Source: Heyndrickxia coagulans 36D1
GTDB taxonomy: Bacteria > Bacillota > Bacilli > Bacillales > Bacillaceae_C
DNA length: 64,000 bases
Reading direction: 5' to 3'
Assembly: GCF_000169195.2 (NCBI RefSeq)
Contig: NC_016023.1
Location: forward strand, 2,914,001-2,978,000
Position 1 is the first letter of the stretch. Each line of letters opens with the position of its first letter. Below the pieces are notes generated by a model, which had not been told where the DNA came from, searched no databases, and saw only the letters and a list, made by a program, of their open reading frames with translations. The position numbers and the translations under genes were made by a program. Of the stretch, positions 52,829 to 61,502 are shown in pieces.

Positions 52829-53221
52829 ATGGGAAAAGTAGCGATCATTGCAAGCAACGGCGGATTGTTTGATGCCTATAAAGTATTTAACATTGCAACG
52901 GCAGGGGCAGCGTCCGACATGGAGGTGGCCATCTTTTTCACATTTGAAGGATTGAACCTCATCCATAAAGAAGTGCATAAAAATTTGCCGATGCCGGAAG
53001 GAAAAGAAAACTATGCGGAAGGTTTTGCGAAAAGCAACACCCCTTCTATTCCTGAACTCGTTGAAATAGCAAAAGACCTGGGTGTAAAATTCATCGCCTG
53101 CCAGATGACAATGGATGTCATGGGCCTGAAGAAAGAAGATTTTATCGACGGCACTGAAGTCGGCGGCGCTGTCACTTTTCTCGAATACGCAAAAGATGCG
53201 GATGTAACGCTGGCGTTTTGA
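52829..53221 (+). CDS. DsrE/DsrF-like (DsrE2-type) sulfur-carrier protein
   Basis: A 130-residue protein with the DsrE fold: VAIIASNGGLFDAYKVFNIA, MEVAIFFTFEGLNLI, and one cysteine, Cys91 in KFIACQMTMDVMGL, the place of the persulfide-carrying Cys in DsrE2 proteins. It likely exchanges sulfur with the TusA and rhodanese domains of the operon. GAGGAGAG precedes ATG. A strong terminator follows. Confidence 0.9.
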   Translation: MGKVAIIASNGGLFDAYKVFNIATAGAASDMEVAIFFTFEGLNLIHKEVHKNLPMPEGKENYAEGFAKSNTPSIPELVEIAKDLGVKFIACQMTMDVMGLKKEDFIDGTEVGGAVTFLEYAKDADVTLAF

Positions 53222-53262
53222 AAAAGAGCGGAGACTCTCCCTCGAGTCCCCGCTCTTTTTTA
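53222..53262. terminator. Bidirectional terminator between dsrE-like and hsp20 copy 2
   Basis: AAAAAGAGCGG-GACTC pairs with GAGTC-CCGCTCTTTTT; both genes converge here. Confidence 0.92.
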
Positions 53263-53700
53263 TTGAATTTCAATCCTTTTTCCGGATGAACCTTCTTTCG
53301 TTTTCTTCGGGATGTTGATTTTCAGGACGCCGTTATCAAGGGTGGCGCTGATTTCGTCTTCTTTAATATTGTCGACATAGAACTGCCGGACGAATTCGCC
53401 GTAGCGGCGTTCCTGCCGAATGACTTTATTTTTTTCGTCTTTGCTTTCTTCCATTTGGTCGCGTTTTGCGCGGATCGTTAAATAGTTATTGTTCACATCA
53501 ATCGTAATGTCTTCTTTGGAAAAGCCAGGCAATTCCGCTTCAACGAGATAAGCATCTTCTTTTTCAGTAATATCTGTCCGGAACGAGTTGGCATTACCGT
53601 TGAACGGTGTTAAAGCATTTGTGTCAAACATATCATTGAAGGTCTTAAGCATACGTTCGAAAACATCTTCATTCCTTCTGAATGGCATTAAATCAAACAT
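53260..53700 (-). CDS. Hsp20/alpha-crystallin small heat-shock protein, copy 2
   Basis: A 146-residue paralogue of the protein at 46.6 kb, nearly identical in the alpha-crystallin core (SFRTDITEKEDAYLVEAELP, GFSKEDITIDV) and ending IEIQ. ATG has GGAGGGATTTTG upstream and a GGGTATAAT -10 further out. The divergent multicopper oxidase follows on the other strand, as in copy 1. Function as holdase chaperone. Confidence 0.95.
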   Translation of the reverse strand: MFDLMPFRRNEDVFERMLKTFNDMFDTNALTPFNGNANSFRTDITEKEDAYLVEAELPGFSKEDITIDVNNNYLTIRAKRDQMEESKDEKNKVIRQERRYGEFVRQFYVDNIKEDEISATLDNGVLKINIPKKTKEGSSGKRIEIQ

Positions 53701-53877
53701 CTCAAAATCCCTCCTTCTACTTACACTATCATTATACCCTGCTGAAATCGGTTTAAAACAAAGATACTATTCAAAATAAATTTGTTCACAAAAGCGTCAA
53801 AACTTATTAATAGAACTCCTGCACAAAAAAACGTTAAGATGATACCGAACATAAAAATAACAAAAAGCAGGGGTAAT

Positions 53878-55302
53878 ATGAAAAAGAGAGTATGGATAAC
53901 AGCCATTATCCTATTGGCTATCGTGATCATCGGGGGTGCCGTTTTTTACAGTTGGCACGTGAAAAAGAGCGCGGAGCAAAAAGACGCGCAGCATCCTGCA
54001 CTGCCGATTCCGGCGGTGCTTAAAGACACCAATCCGGATCCGGATGTGGCGGATTTCACTTTAACCGCACAGCATGGCAAAAAAGAATTTATAGCTGGAA
54101 AAACGTCAACGACATACGGGTATAACGGCAATTATTTAGGTCCTGTGATCAGGGTGAGAAAAGGCGAAAAGGTCAATATGACAGTAAAAAACGACTTAAA
54201 AGAAGTGACAACGGTACACTGGCATGGCCTTCTGGTACCGGGTTCCGCAGACGGAGGCCCACATAATACGATTTTGCCGGGCAAAACGTGGAAAGTCAGC
54301 TTTACCGTAAGCCAGCAGGCAGCCACGCTTTGGTACCATCCGCACCCGATGGGAAAGACGGGTGAACAGGTTTATAAAGGCCTGGCCGGGCTGATTTATG
54401 TCGATGATCAAAATTCGGAGAAACTAGATATCCCGAAAGACTACGGAAAAAACGATTTTCCGCTCGTGCTGCAGGACCGCCGTTTTACGAAAAACGGGCA
54501 ATTGTCCTATAAATTGGACATGAACGACCAAGTATTCGGCTTTCAGGGCACGACCGAACTCGTCAACGGCGTAATCCAGCCGCAATTGACAGTCAAACGC
54601 GGTCTTGTCCGCCTCCGGATTTTAAACGGCTCAAACGGCAGGACGTATAATCTGCACCTAAGCGGCAACCAAACATTTACGCAAATTGCATCTGACGGCG
54701 GGTTCCTTGCATCGCCGGTGAAAATGAAAAAACTGACACTTTCAGCCGGAGAGCGCGCGGAAATCCTTGTTGATTTTTCCAAGCTAAGAGACGGCGGTAT
54801 GCTCCAGTTGAAAAACGGAAAAGAAACGCTGATGTATTTTAAAGTTAAAGGCAAATACACAAAATCTTACAGCGTCCCAAGGAAACTTGCAACCATTAAG
54901 AAAATCCCGGATTCAAAAGCGGTCAAAACCCGCAAATTTGTGATGAGCGGCATGGGCCCGAATGTCAGCATCAACGGCAAGCAAATGGATATGAACCACA
55001 TTGATGAAACAGTGAAACTGCATTCCATCGAAATTTGGGAAATCAAAAACGCTTCAACTTCCATGGGGACGAAAAAAATGGTGCACCCGTTCCATGTCCA
55101 CGGTGTCCAGTTCCAGATTTTGAGCATAAACGGCAAAACGCCGCCTGCAAATGAGCAGGGCTGGAAAGATACAGTGCTCGTCAATCCGGGAGATACGGTG
55201 AAAGTGATAATGCGGTTCCCGTTTAAAGGCATTTATATGTATCACTGCCATATCCTCGAACATGAAGACCTTGGCATGATGGGGCAGTTTGAAGTGAAAT
55301 AA
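53878..55302 (+). CDS. Multicopper oxidase (laccase/CotA-like), intact copy
   Basis: A 474-residue three-cupredoxin enzyme. An N-terminal helix (VWITAIILLAIVIIGGAVFY) probably anchors it outside the membrane. All four copper motifs are present: VHWHGLLVPG, LWYHPHPMGKTGEQ, HPFHVHGVQFQIL and YMYHCHILEHEDLGMMG. It could oxidise Cu(I) or phenols with O2. Start ATG 53878 is chosen by the GCAGGGGTAAT site shared with copy 1; earlier frame codons are leader. CotA itself lacks such an anchor, so a vegetative copper or iron role is more likely. Confidence 0.93.
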   Translation: MKKRVWITAIILLAIVIIGGAVFYSWHVKKSAEQKDAQHPALPIPAVLKDTNPDPDVADFTLTAQHGKKEFIAGKTSTTYGYNGNYLGPVIRVRKGEKVNMTVKNDLKEVTTVHWHGLLVPGSADGGPHNTILPGKTWKVSFTVSQQAATLWYHPHPMGKTGEQVYKGLAGLIYVDDQNSEKLDIPKDYGKNDFPLVLQDRRFTKNGQLSYKLDMNDQVFGFQGTTELVNGVIQPQLTVKRGLVRLRILNGSNGRTYNLHLSGNQTFTQIASDGGFLASPVKMKKLTLSAGERAEILVDFSKLRDGGMLQLKNGKETLMYFKVKGKYTKSYSVPRKLATIKKIPDSKAVKTRKFVMSGMGPNVSINGKQMDMNHIDETVKLHSIEIWEIKNASTSMGTKKMVHPFHVHGVQFQILSINGKTPPANEQGWKDTVLVNPGDTVKVIMRFPFKGIYMYHCHILEHEDLGMMGQFEVK

Positions 55303-55334
55303 GCCAGAAAGGGAGTTCTCGCAAAAGTCCTTTT

Positions 55335-55390
55335 TAAACAAGAAAACCCGTTGAGAAATTACTTTTTCTCAAAGGGTTTTCTTGTTTAGA
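55335..55390 (+). terminator. Long-stem terminator of the multicopper oxidase
   Basis: AAACAAGAAAACCC pairs exactly with GGGTTTTCTTGTTT; inner TTGAGAAA/TTTCTCAA extends the stem. Confidence 0.85.
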
Positions 55391-55539
55391 GCAAAATTTT
55401 CCCGAGGAAACGGTTCAGAGAAGCTTTGTCAGGATCATTAGAGCAAAAATCTCTGGAGAAACGGCTTTGAGAAGCTGTGTCACGACCGTTAGAGCAAAAT
55501 TCCTACTTAAATGGGGCTTTTGGGACAGCTCCGTTACGC
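55386..55539. repeat. Three tandem imperfect repeats of about 51 bp
   Basis: TTAGAGCAAAA begins at 55386, 55438 and 55489. Copies 1 and 2 also share GAGGAAACGG/GAGAAACGG, GAGAAGCT and TGTCA; copy 3 has diverged after the first 12 bases. The array fills the gap between the oxidase terminator and the cdaR-like stop. Confidence 0.8.
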
Positions 55540-55556
55540 TTTCAGTGAAAAATCTT

Positions 55557-56642
55557 CTACTCCGCCAAATGTACCGCCAAATAAAACAGTGCAATGCCTT
55601 CCGCTGTTTTCGGATCAATGCCCGTGACTTCGGTGATTTGCTTCAGCCTGTAATGGAGCGTATTAATATGCACATGGAGCTGTGCGGCTGTTTCTTTCAG
55701 CGACAGGTTGTTTGCAAGATAGGCTTGCAATGTTTCTGCGAGGCCCGCATGTTCCTGCAGTTTCGCGATTGTTTTTTGCAAATACTCCTGGCGCGCCTCT
55801 TCCGACACTTCTTCTATCAGCAGATCAAGGAGCAGGTCTTCATAAAACACAATACCGCCATTTTTTCCGGCAACTTTCAAAGCTTTCTGTGCTTCTTTGA
55901 ACGACTGGCGGATCACATATGTACCGGCTGTTTTTCCGACCCCGACTGCGCAATTTGGCGCAAATCGCCGCTTAAAATCTTCCAATTGCCCATAAAACCG
56001 TTCTTTTGAAAACGGCGCTTCCACGCTTTTCAGCAGCAAAAACAACCCCGGACTCCAGTGCACAATCATGTCGCGGTCCGTTTCAATATAGGATTGCAGC
56101 CGTTCAAATATTTCTGTTTCCCCCGATGGCGGCACCGCCATTTTTAAAAAACAGCAGATGTGAGGCACCTGCATCGGAATCCCAAGCATCAGTCCCCGTT
56201 CAACGAAATGCTGGTCATACGCCTTTACTGTCGCCCATTCGTAGAAATATGCCTCGAGCCCCCTCGTTTTGGACCGTGCTTGTTCAGCATGGACGGTTTC
56301 CTGAATAATAAGCTCCGTCAGCCGGCGGATCAGCTCCGCATAATGTTCGACTTCTTTCGGATTGCCGGTGACGCCGATAACGCCAATCGTCCTCCCTTCG
56401 AACCGGATCGGCATATTGATCCCCATCCGCACCCCTTCCATTTGCGCCGCCATTTCTTCATCAATATACAATTTTTTGTTCGTTTGAAAAACTTTCTGTG
56501 CCCCCATATGGAAGTTTCCAATCCGGTCTTTTTGCGTCGAGGCCATGATCACCCCGTTTTCGTCCACAACAATAATATCCTCATCCATCACCGACTGCAC
56601 TTCATTCACGATTTTTCCGGCAATTTTTGGAAACAACAGCAT
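55557..56642 (-). CDS. CdaR-family sugar diacid/glycolate-type transcriptional regulator
   Basis: A 361-residue regulator. The N-terminal sugar-diacid recognition domain (AGKIVNEVQSVMDEDIIVVD, INMPIRFEGRTIGVIGVTG) is followed by a GGDEF-like middle region and the PucR-type C-terminal HTH (NNLSLKETAAQLHVHINTLHYRLKQI). ATG 56642 follows AAAGGTGG; GTG 56651 is the alternative. It is divergent from glcDF, so it probably activates glycolate or glycerate use. Confidence 0.92.
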   Translation of the reverse strand: MLLFPKIAGKIVNEVQSVMDEDIIVVDENGVIMASTQKDRIGNFHMGAQKVFQTNKKLYIDEEMAAQMEGVRMGINMPIRFEGRTIGVIGVTGNPKEVEHYAELIRRLTELIIQETVHAEQARSKTRGLEAYFYEWATVKAYDQHFVERGLMLGIPMQVPHICCFLKMAVPPSGETEIFERLQSYIETDRDMIVHWSPGLFLLLKSVEAPFSKERFYGQLEDFKRRFAPNCAVGVGKTAGTYVIRQSFKEAQKALKVAGKNGGIVFYEDLLLDLLIEEVSEEARQEYLQKTIAKLQEHAGLAETLQAYLANNLSLKETAAQLHVHINTLHYRLKQITEVTGIDPKTAEGIALFYLAVHLAE

Positions 56643-56809
56643 GTTGACCACCTTTGTATATAAATTTAAAAATCAACCAATAGTAACCGCTAAACTTTGT
56701 ATTTTTATCTATATCATTCTTGCACTTTTAGCTTTATCATAAAATGAAGCACAAAACAATATTTTTCTCGTTAAAATATTGAAAATTTGCAGAACGGGGG
56801 GAAGGTTTG

Positions 56810-58219
56810 ATGATTCAAGCCGATATAAAAGAAAAACTGCAGCAAATTGTTGGCCCGGAAAATTACGATGATTCGAAGGCGGGCAGGCTTGTGTATTCGT
56901 ATGATGCAAGCCCGCAGTTTCAGTCAATGCCGGATGCGGTCGTGGCGCCGCGCAATAAAGAAGAAGTGCAGAAAATCGTAAAAATTTGCAACAAACACCG
57001 GATTCCTATTGTGCCGCGCGGGTCGGGCTCCAACCTTTGTGCCGGCACATGCCCGATAGAAGGCGGCATCGTGCTGTTGTTTAAGCATATGAACAAGATT
57101 TTGGAAATTGATGAAGAAAATCTGACGGTGACGGTTGAGCCCGGCGTGATCACGCTCGATATGATCAAAGCGGTGGAAGCAAAGGGGCTGTTTTATCCGC
57201 CGGACCCGAGTTCGATGAAGATTTCGACCATTGGCGGCAATATCAACGAAAATTCCGGCGGGCTGCGCGGTTTGAAATACGGGGTGACCCGCGACTATGT
57301 GCTGGCACTTGAAGCCGTGCTTGCAAGCGGTGAGGTCATCCGCACCGGCGGAAAACTGGCGAAAGATGTAGCCGGCTACGATTTGACGCGGCTTTTGGTC
57401 GGTTCGGAAGGGACGCTCGCCGTCATTACGGAAGCGACGCTGAAACTTTTGCCGATGCCGGAAGCAAAAAAGACGATGCTGGCGCTTTACCAGGATATTG
57501 AAGCGTGTGCGCAAACGGTTTCCGACATTATTGCGAACCGGATCATCCCGGCGACGCTGGAATTTCTGGACCAGCCGACACTGCAGGCGGTGGAAGCTTT
57601 TGCGCATATCGGCCTACCGACCAATGTGAAGGCAGTGCTTTTGATCGAGCAGGACGGCCCGCAGGAAGTGGTGGAACGCGATATTGAAAAGATCGCGGAA
57701 ATTTGCCGCAAGCAACATGCAGTCGATGTAAAGGTGGCAGCTTCCCCGGAGCATGCGGAAGCGCTCATGACGGCAAGACGGAGCGCATTAAGCGCACTCG
57801 CCCGTCTGAAGCCGACAACAATTTTGGAAGATGCGACCGTGCCGCGTTCTGAAGTCGCAAAGATGGTAGTGGCGATCAATGAAATCGCTGAAAAATACGG
57901 GCTTCATATCGGAACATTCGGCCATGCGGGGGACGGGAATCTGCACCCGACCTGTCTTGCTGATATCCGCGATCAGGACGAAATGGAGCGGGTTGAAAAA
58001 GCGTTTGCGGAAATTTTTCAAAAAGCGATTGAACTGGGCGGCACGATTACCGGCGAACATGGCGTCGGGATGGCTAAAGCGCCGTACCTTGAATGGAAAC
58101 TCGGGAAACCGGGCATTAGCGTCATGAATGCGATCAAAAATGCGCTGGACCCGAACCATATTTTAAATCCCGGCAAAGTCTTTGCCAAAGAAACGGATCG
58201 AGTGGTGATGGAAAAATGA
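56810..58219 (+). CDS. glcD: Glycolate oxidase subunit GlcD (FAD-linked)
   Basis: A 469-residue FAD-binding PCMH-type oxidoreductase: IPIVPRGSGSNLCAGTCPIE, GGNINENSGGLRGLKYGVTR and a C-terminal GTFGHAGDGNLHPT plus ITGEHGVGMAKAPYL. It oxidises glycolate or D-lactate, passing electrons to GlcF. GGGGGAAGG precedes ATG 56810. The stop overlaps glcF by four bases, showing coupling. No glcE gene is present. Confidence 0.92.
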   Translation: MIQADIKEKLQQIVGPENYDDSKAGRLVYSYDASPQFQSMPDAVVAPRNKEEVQKIVKICNKHRIPIVPRGSGSNLCAGTCPIEGGIVLLFKHMNKILEIDEENLTVTVEPGVITLDMIKAVEAKGLFYPPDPSSMKISTIGGNINENSGGLRGLKYGVTRDYVLALEAVLASGEVIRTGGKLAKDVAGYDLTRLLVGSEGTLAVITEATLKLLPMPEAKKTMLALYQDIEACAQTVSDIIANRIIPATLEFLDQPTLQAVEAFAHIGLPTNVKAVLLIEQDGPQEVVERDIEKIAEICRKQHAVDVKVAASPEHAEALMTARRSALSALARLKPTTILEDATVPRSEVAKMVVAINEIAEKYGLHIGTFGHAGDGNLHPTCLADIRDQDEMERVEKAFAEIFQKAIELGGTITGEHGVGMAKAPYLEWKLGKPGISVMNAIKNALDPNHILNPGKVFAKETDRVVMEK

Positions 58220-59556
58220 TAACACAAGAACAGCAAAAAGAAATCCAGCAGAAATTCAGGGATAGAATGGACGAAGACCAGCTTTTAAACTGCATGCGCT
58301 GCGGCTTTTGCTTACCGTCTTGCCCGACCTATATTGAATCGGGGTTCAAAGAATCGCACTCGCCGCGCGGCCGGATTGCATTAATGAAAGCCGTTGTGGA
58401 CGGCGTTATCGAACCGGATGAAGATGTGGAGCGCTCTTTGGACCTGTGCCTCGGTTGCCGGGCTTGCGAAGCGGTATGCCCGCCCGGCGTCCAATACGGG
58501 CATCTTTTGGAAGAAGCGCGCGATATTATCCAGCAATCGAAGAAAAAGAAGCAGTCTCTGCCGGTAAAAGTGATCCGAAAAGCGGTCTTTGAAGAATTGT
58601 TTCCCCACCAGAACCGGATGCGTGCTTTAACAGGCCTGATCGGCTTTTACCAGCGAAGCGGCTTGCAAAAAGCGGCGCATGCGACAGGCGCTTTAAAACT
58701 TTTGCCAAAAAATCTATCGTCTATGGAAAAAGTGCTGCCAAACATCCCAAAATGGAAGGAAATGAAACAGCGCCCGGAACATCTGATGCCAAAAGCAGAA
58801 GTAAAAAAACGCGTTGCCTTTTTTACCGGCTGCCTGATGGATACGATGTTCATGGAGACCAATGATGCGACAATGAAACTATTGCAGCTTGCCGGTTGTG
58901 AGGTTGTCATTCCGCAGGACCAGGTATGCTGCGGGGCGCTGCACGGCCACGGCGGCGAAAAAGAGATGGCAAAAGACCTTGCCCGCCGCAATATCAAGGC
59001 TTTTGAAGATTTGCACGCCGATTATATTATTACGAATGCCGGTGGTTGCGGCGCCTATTTAATCGATTATGGCCATTTGTTAAAAGACGATCCGGAATGG
59101 GCGGAACGGGCCGCGGCATTTTCAAGCAAAATAAAAGATATCTCTGCTATCCTCGTAGAACTAGGCTTCCATAAACGGAAACTCAGCCTCCCGGAACAAG
59201 TGGTGACGTACCAGGATTCATGCCATTTGCGCAATGTGATGAAGACCTCTTCTGCCCCGCGCCTGCTCCTTGACGCGATCGAAAATGTGGAATTCCGGGA
59301 AATGAAGGAAGCGGACCATTGCTGCGGGTCGGCCGGCATTTACAATATTGTCGAGTCGGAGATGTCCATGCAAATTTTGGATCATAAAATGGAAAACGCA
59401 AAAGCAACACATGCCACAACCATTGTGACCGCCAATCCGGGCTGCCTGCTGCAAATGAAACTCGGGATCGAACGGGCTGGTTTAAGCGGAAAAGTCCGCG
59501 CTGTCCATATCGCCGACTTGCTGATCGAAGCGATTGGGGAAAAAGTGCCGGTATAA
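58216..59556 (+). CDS. glcF: Glycolate oxidase iron-sulfur subunit GlcF
   Basis: A 446-residue protein with two 4Fe-4S motifs (CMRCGFCLPSCP and CLGCRACEAVCPPG) and two CCG domains (VCCGALHGHGGE and DHCCGSAGIYNI). It carries electrons from GlcD to the membrane quinone pool. ATG overlaps the glcD stop. Normal length; a terminator lies about 80 bases downstream. Confidence 0.95.
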   Translation: MITQEQQKEIQQKFRDRMDEDQLLNCMRCGFCLPSCPTYIESGFKESHSPRGRIALMKAVVDGVIEPDEDVERSLDLCLGCRACEAVCPPGVQYGHLLEEARDIIQQSKKKKQSLPVKVIRKAVFEELFPHQNRMRALTGLIGFYQRSGLQKAAHATGALKLLPKNLSSMEKVLPNIPKWKEMKQRPEHLMPKAEVKKRVAFFTGCLMDTMFMETNDATMKLLQLAGCEVVIPQDQVCCGALHGHGGEKEMAKDLARRNIKAFEDLHADYIITNAGGCGAYLIDYGHLLKDDPEWAERAAAFSSKIKDISAILVELGFHKRKLSLPEQVVTYQDSCHLRNVMKTSSAPRLLLDAIENVEFREMKEADHCCGSAGIYNIVESEMSMQILDHKMENAKATHATTIVTANPGCLLQMKLGIERAGLSGKVRAVHIADLLIEAIGEKVPV

Positions 59557-59635
59557 AGCGCAAAGTTTTTTAGCGGACCGGGCATAGCGACCTTGCGATT
59601 TACCCATGGAGTCGAACCGAACTGTTAGAAAGCAA

Positions 59636-59675
59636 TCAAAACCGCTGAGCGTACCCTGCCCGGCGGTTTTTCCTG
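59636..59675 (+). terminator. Terminator of glcDF
   Basis: AAAACCGC pairs with GCGGTTTTT around an inner GC-rich loop, followed by CCTGTTTTT. Confidence 0.75.
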
Positions 59676-59712
59676 TTTTTCCGGCTTTCGGGGAACTGGG
59701 TATTGCTATCAG

Positions 59713-59740
59713 TTGAATCTTTTGCAAAAATTGTTATGAT
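59713..59740 (+). promoter_or_regulatory. Promoter of the yqeG cluster
   Basis: TTGAAT (59713-59718), 16-base spacer, TATGAT (59735-59740) with a TGT extension just before it. Confidence 0.75.
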
Positions 59741-59843
59741 AAAAGAAACTTGAATGAAGCATATTCGGGACAATATACGCATAAACGGGCGGATAAGCTT
59801 GCATCTTGTGGACAGAACGGTAAAATGAATGGAGTGTCACGGA

Positions 59844-60362
59844 TTGATCTTGAAAAATTTTTTGCCGGACCGACAAGTGAAATCGGTGTTGTCAATCAGG
59901 CCGGAAGAATTAAAAAAGCATGGCATTAAAGCTATCATCACCGATTTGGACAATACATTGGTCGAATGGGACAGGCCGATTGCGCCGCCAAAACTGGTCC
60001 AATGGTTCCAAGATATGCAGGAACATCATATCAAAATCACGATTGTTTCCAATAATAATGAAATGCGGGTCAAAACATTCGCGGACCCGCTTGGCATCCC
60101 GTTTCTTTTCAGAGCGAGAAAACCGCTTGGCAAAGCGTTTCGTAAGGCGCTTGCCATCATGAACGTGAAAAAGGAAGAAACCGTCGTGATCGGCGACCAG
60201 CTTTTGACCGATGTGCTCGGCGGTAACAGAAGCGGTTTTTATACGATTCTCGTCGTCCCGGTTGCGCAATCAGACGGCTTTGCGACGAAACTCAACCGGA
60301 TGATTGAACGCCGGATTATGGGCTGGTTCAGGAAAAAAGGTTATTTGACTTGGGAGGATTGA
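59844..60362 (+). CDS. yqeG: YqeG family HAD IIIA-type phosphatase
   Basis: A 172-residue HAD hydrolase. Motif I is AIITDLDNTLVEWD, motif II ITIVSNNNE, and motifs III/IV are in KPLGKAF and VVIGDQLLTDVLGGNRSG. Related plant and bacterial enzymes dephosphorylate phosphatidylglycerol phosphate or small phosphates; the B. subtilis substrate is not settled. TTG 59844 is chosen since GGAG is 9 bases upstream and length equals that of B. subtilis YqeG. Its stop overlaps the yqeH ribosome site. Confidence 0.93.
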   Translation: MILKNFLPDRQVKSVLSIRPEELKKHGIKAIITDLDNTLVEWDRPIAPPKLVQWFQDMQEHHIKITIVSNNNEMRVKTFADPLGIPFLFRARKPLGKAFRKALAIMNVKKEETVVIGDQLLTDVLGGNRSGFYTILVVPVAQSDGFATKLNRMIERRIMGWFRKKGYLTWED

Positions 60363-60364
60363 AT

Positions 60365-61471
60365 TTGGAAAAACAAGCTGTCCATTGTATCGGCTGCGGG
60401 GCACTCATCCAGACGGAAGATCCGGATGAGGCAGGTTACGCGCCAAAATCTGCGCTGGAAAAAGAGCAGGTCATTTGCCAGCGCTGTTTCAGATTGAAAC
60501 ATTACAATGAAGTGCAGGACGTGCCGCTTACAGACGATGATTTTTTAAAAATTTTAAACCGGCTTGGGCAAGTGGATGCGCTCGTTGTAAAAATTGTCGA
60601 TATTTTTGATTTCAACGGGTCCTGGCTGCCGGGATTCCACCGTTTCGCGGGCAAAAACCCGGTTCTTTTAATCGGCAATAAAGAGGATCTCCTGCCAAAA
60701 TCGGTGAAAAGAGCGAAAATGGCCAACTGGATGAAGCAGCAGGCGAAAGAACTCGGGCTCCGTCCGGTCGATGTGTTGCTTGTGAGCGCAGCAAAGGGGC
60801 ACGGCATGGATGAAGCGATGGCTGCCATCGAACAGTACCGGAACGGGAAAGATGTGTATGTTGCCGGCTGCACGAATGTTGGGAAATCCACTTTTATCAA
60901 TCGCATTATACGGCAGGCAACAGGGGAAAAAGAGGTCATCACTACATCCTATTTTCCGGGGACGACGCTGGATATGATCGGTATCCCGCTTGATGACGGG
61001 ACATCTCTTTATGACACGCCGGGGATCATCAACCACCACCAGATGGCGCATTTTGTCGGGAAAAACGAATTAAAGGTGATTACGCCGAAAAAAGAAATCA
61101 AGCCGACCGTATTTCAGCTGAACGAGCAGCAGACGCTGTTTTTCGGCGGTCTTGCGCGGCTTGATTATATAAAAGGCGGCAGACGTTCATTTGTCTGCTA
61201 TGTTTCAAATGCTTTAAAGATTCACCGTACAAAACTTGAAAATGCGGATGATTTGTATGCGCGCCAGCTCGGGGAACTGCTCCAGCCGCCGGGAAAAGCG
61301 GAAGCCGCGGATTTCCCGGCGCTTGTCCGCCATGAATTTTCCATTAAAGAAGGAAAGACGGATATTGTCTTTTCCGGGCTTGGCTGGGTGACGGTCAACG
61401 AACCGGGTGCCGTTGTCGCGGCCTATGTGCCAAAGGGCGTTCAGGTCATGCTGCGCCAGTCGTTGATCTAA
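60365..61471 (+). CDS. yqeH: Ribosome biogenesis GTPase YqeH
   Basis: A 368-residue circularly permuted GTPase. The N-terminal zinc finger (CIGCGALIQ...CQRCF) is followed by G4 (NKEDLLPK), G5 (SAAKGHG), G1 (GCTNVGKSTFIN), G2/G3 (SYFPGTTLD, LYDTPGI) in permuted order and a C-terminal RNA-binding domain. It is needed for 30S assembly. TTG 60365 follows GGGAGG by 7 bases. Confidence 0.96.
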   Translation: MEKQAVHCIGCGALIQTEDPDEAGYAPKSALEKEQVICQRCFRLKHYNEVQDVPLTDDDFLKILNRLGQVDALVVKIVDIFDFNGSWLPGFHRFAGKNPVLLIGNKEDLLPKSVKRAKMANWMKQQAKELGLRPVDVLLVSAAKGHGMDEAMAAIEQYRNGKDVYVAGCTNVGKSTFINRIIRQATGEKEVITTSYFPGTTLDMIGIPLDDGTSLYDTPGIINHHQMAHFVGKNELKVITPKKEIKPTVFQLNEQQTLFFGGLARLDYIKGGRRSFVCYVSNALKIHRTKLENADDLYARQLGELLQPPGKAEAADFPALVRHEFSIKEGKTDIVFSGLGWVTVNEPGAVVAAYVPKGVQVMLRQSLI

Positions 61472-61502
61472 AAAGGTTCTGTTTTAACGGGGAGTGAGGA
61501 AT

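Noticed and set aside
52438-55539. CRISPR array at the 21-bp or 51-bp repeats
   Set aside because: Repeats are too short or imperfect, spacers are not of CRISPR size and no cas gene is present.
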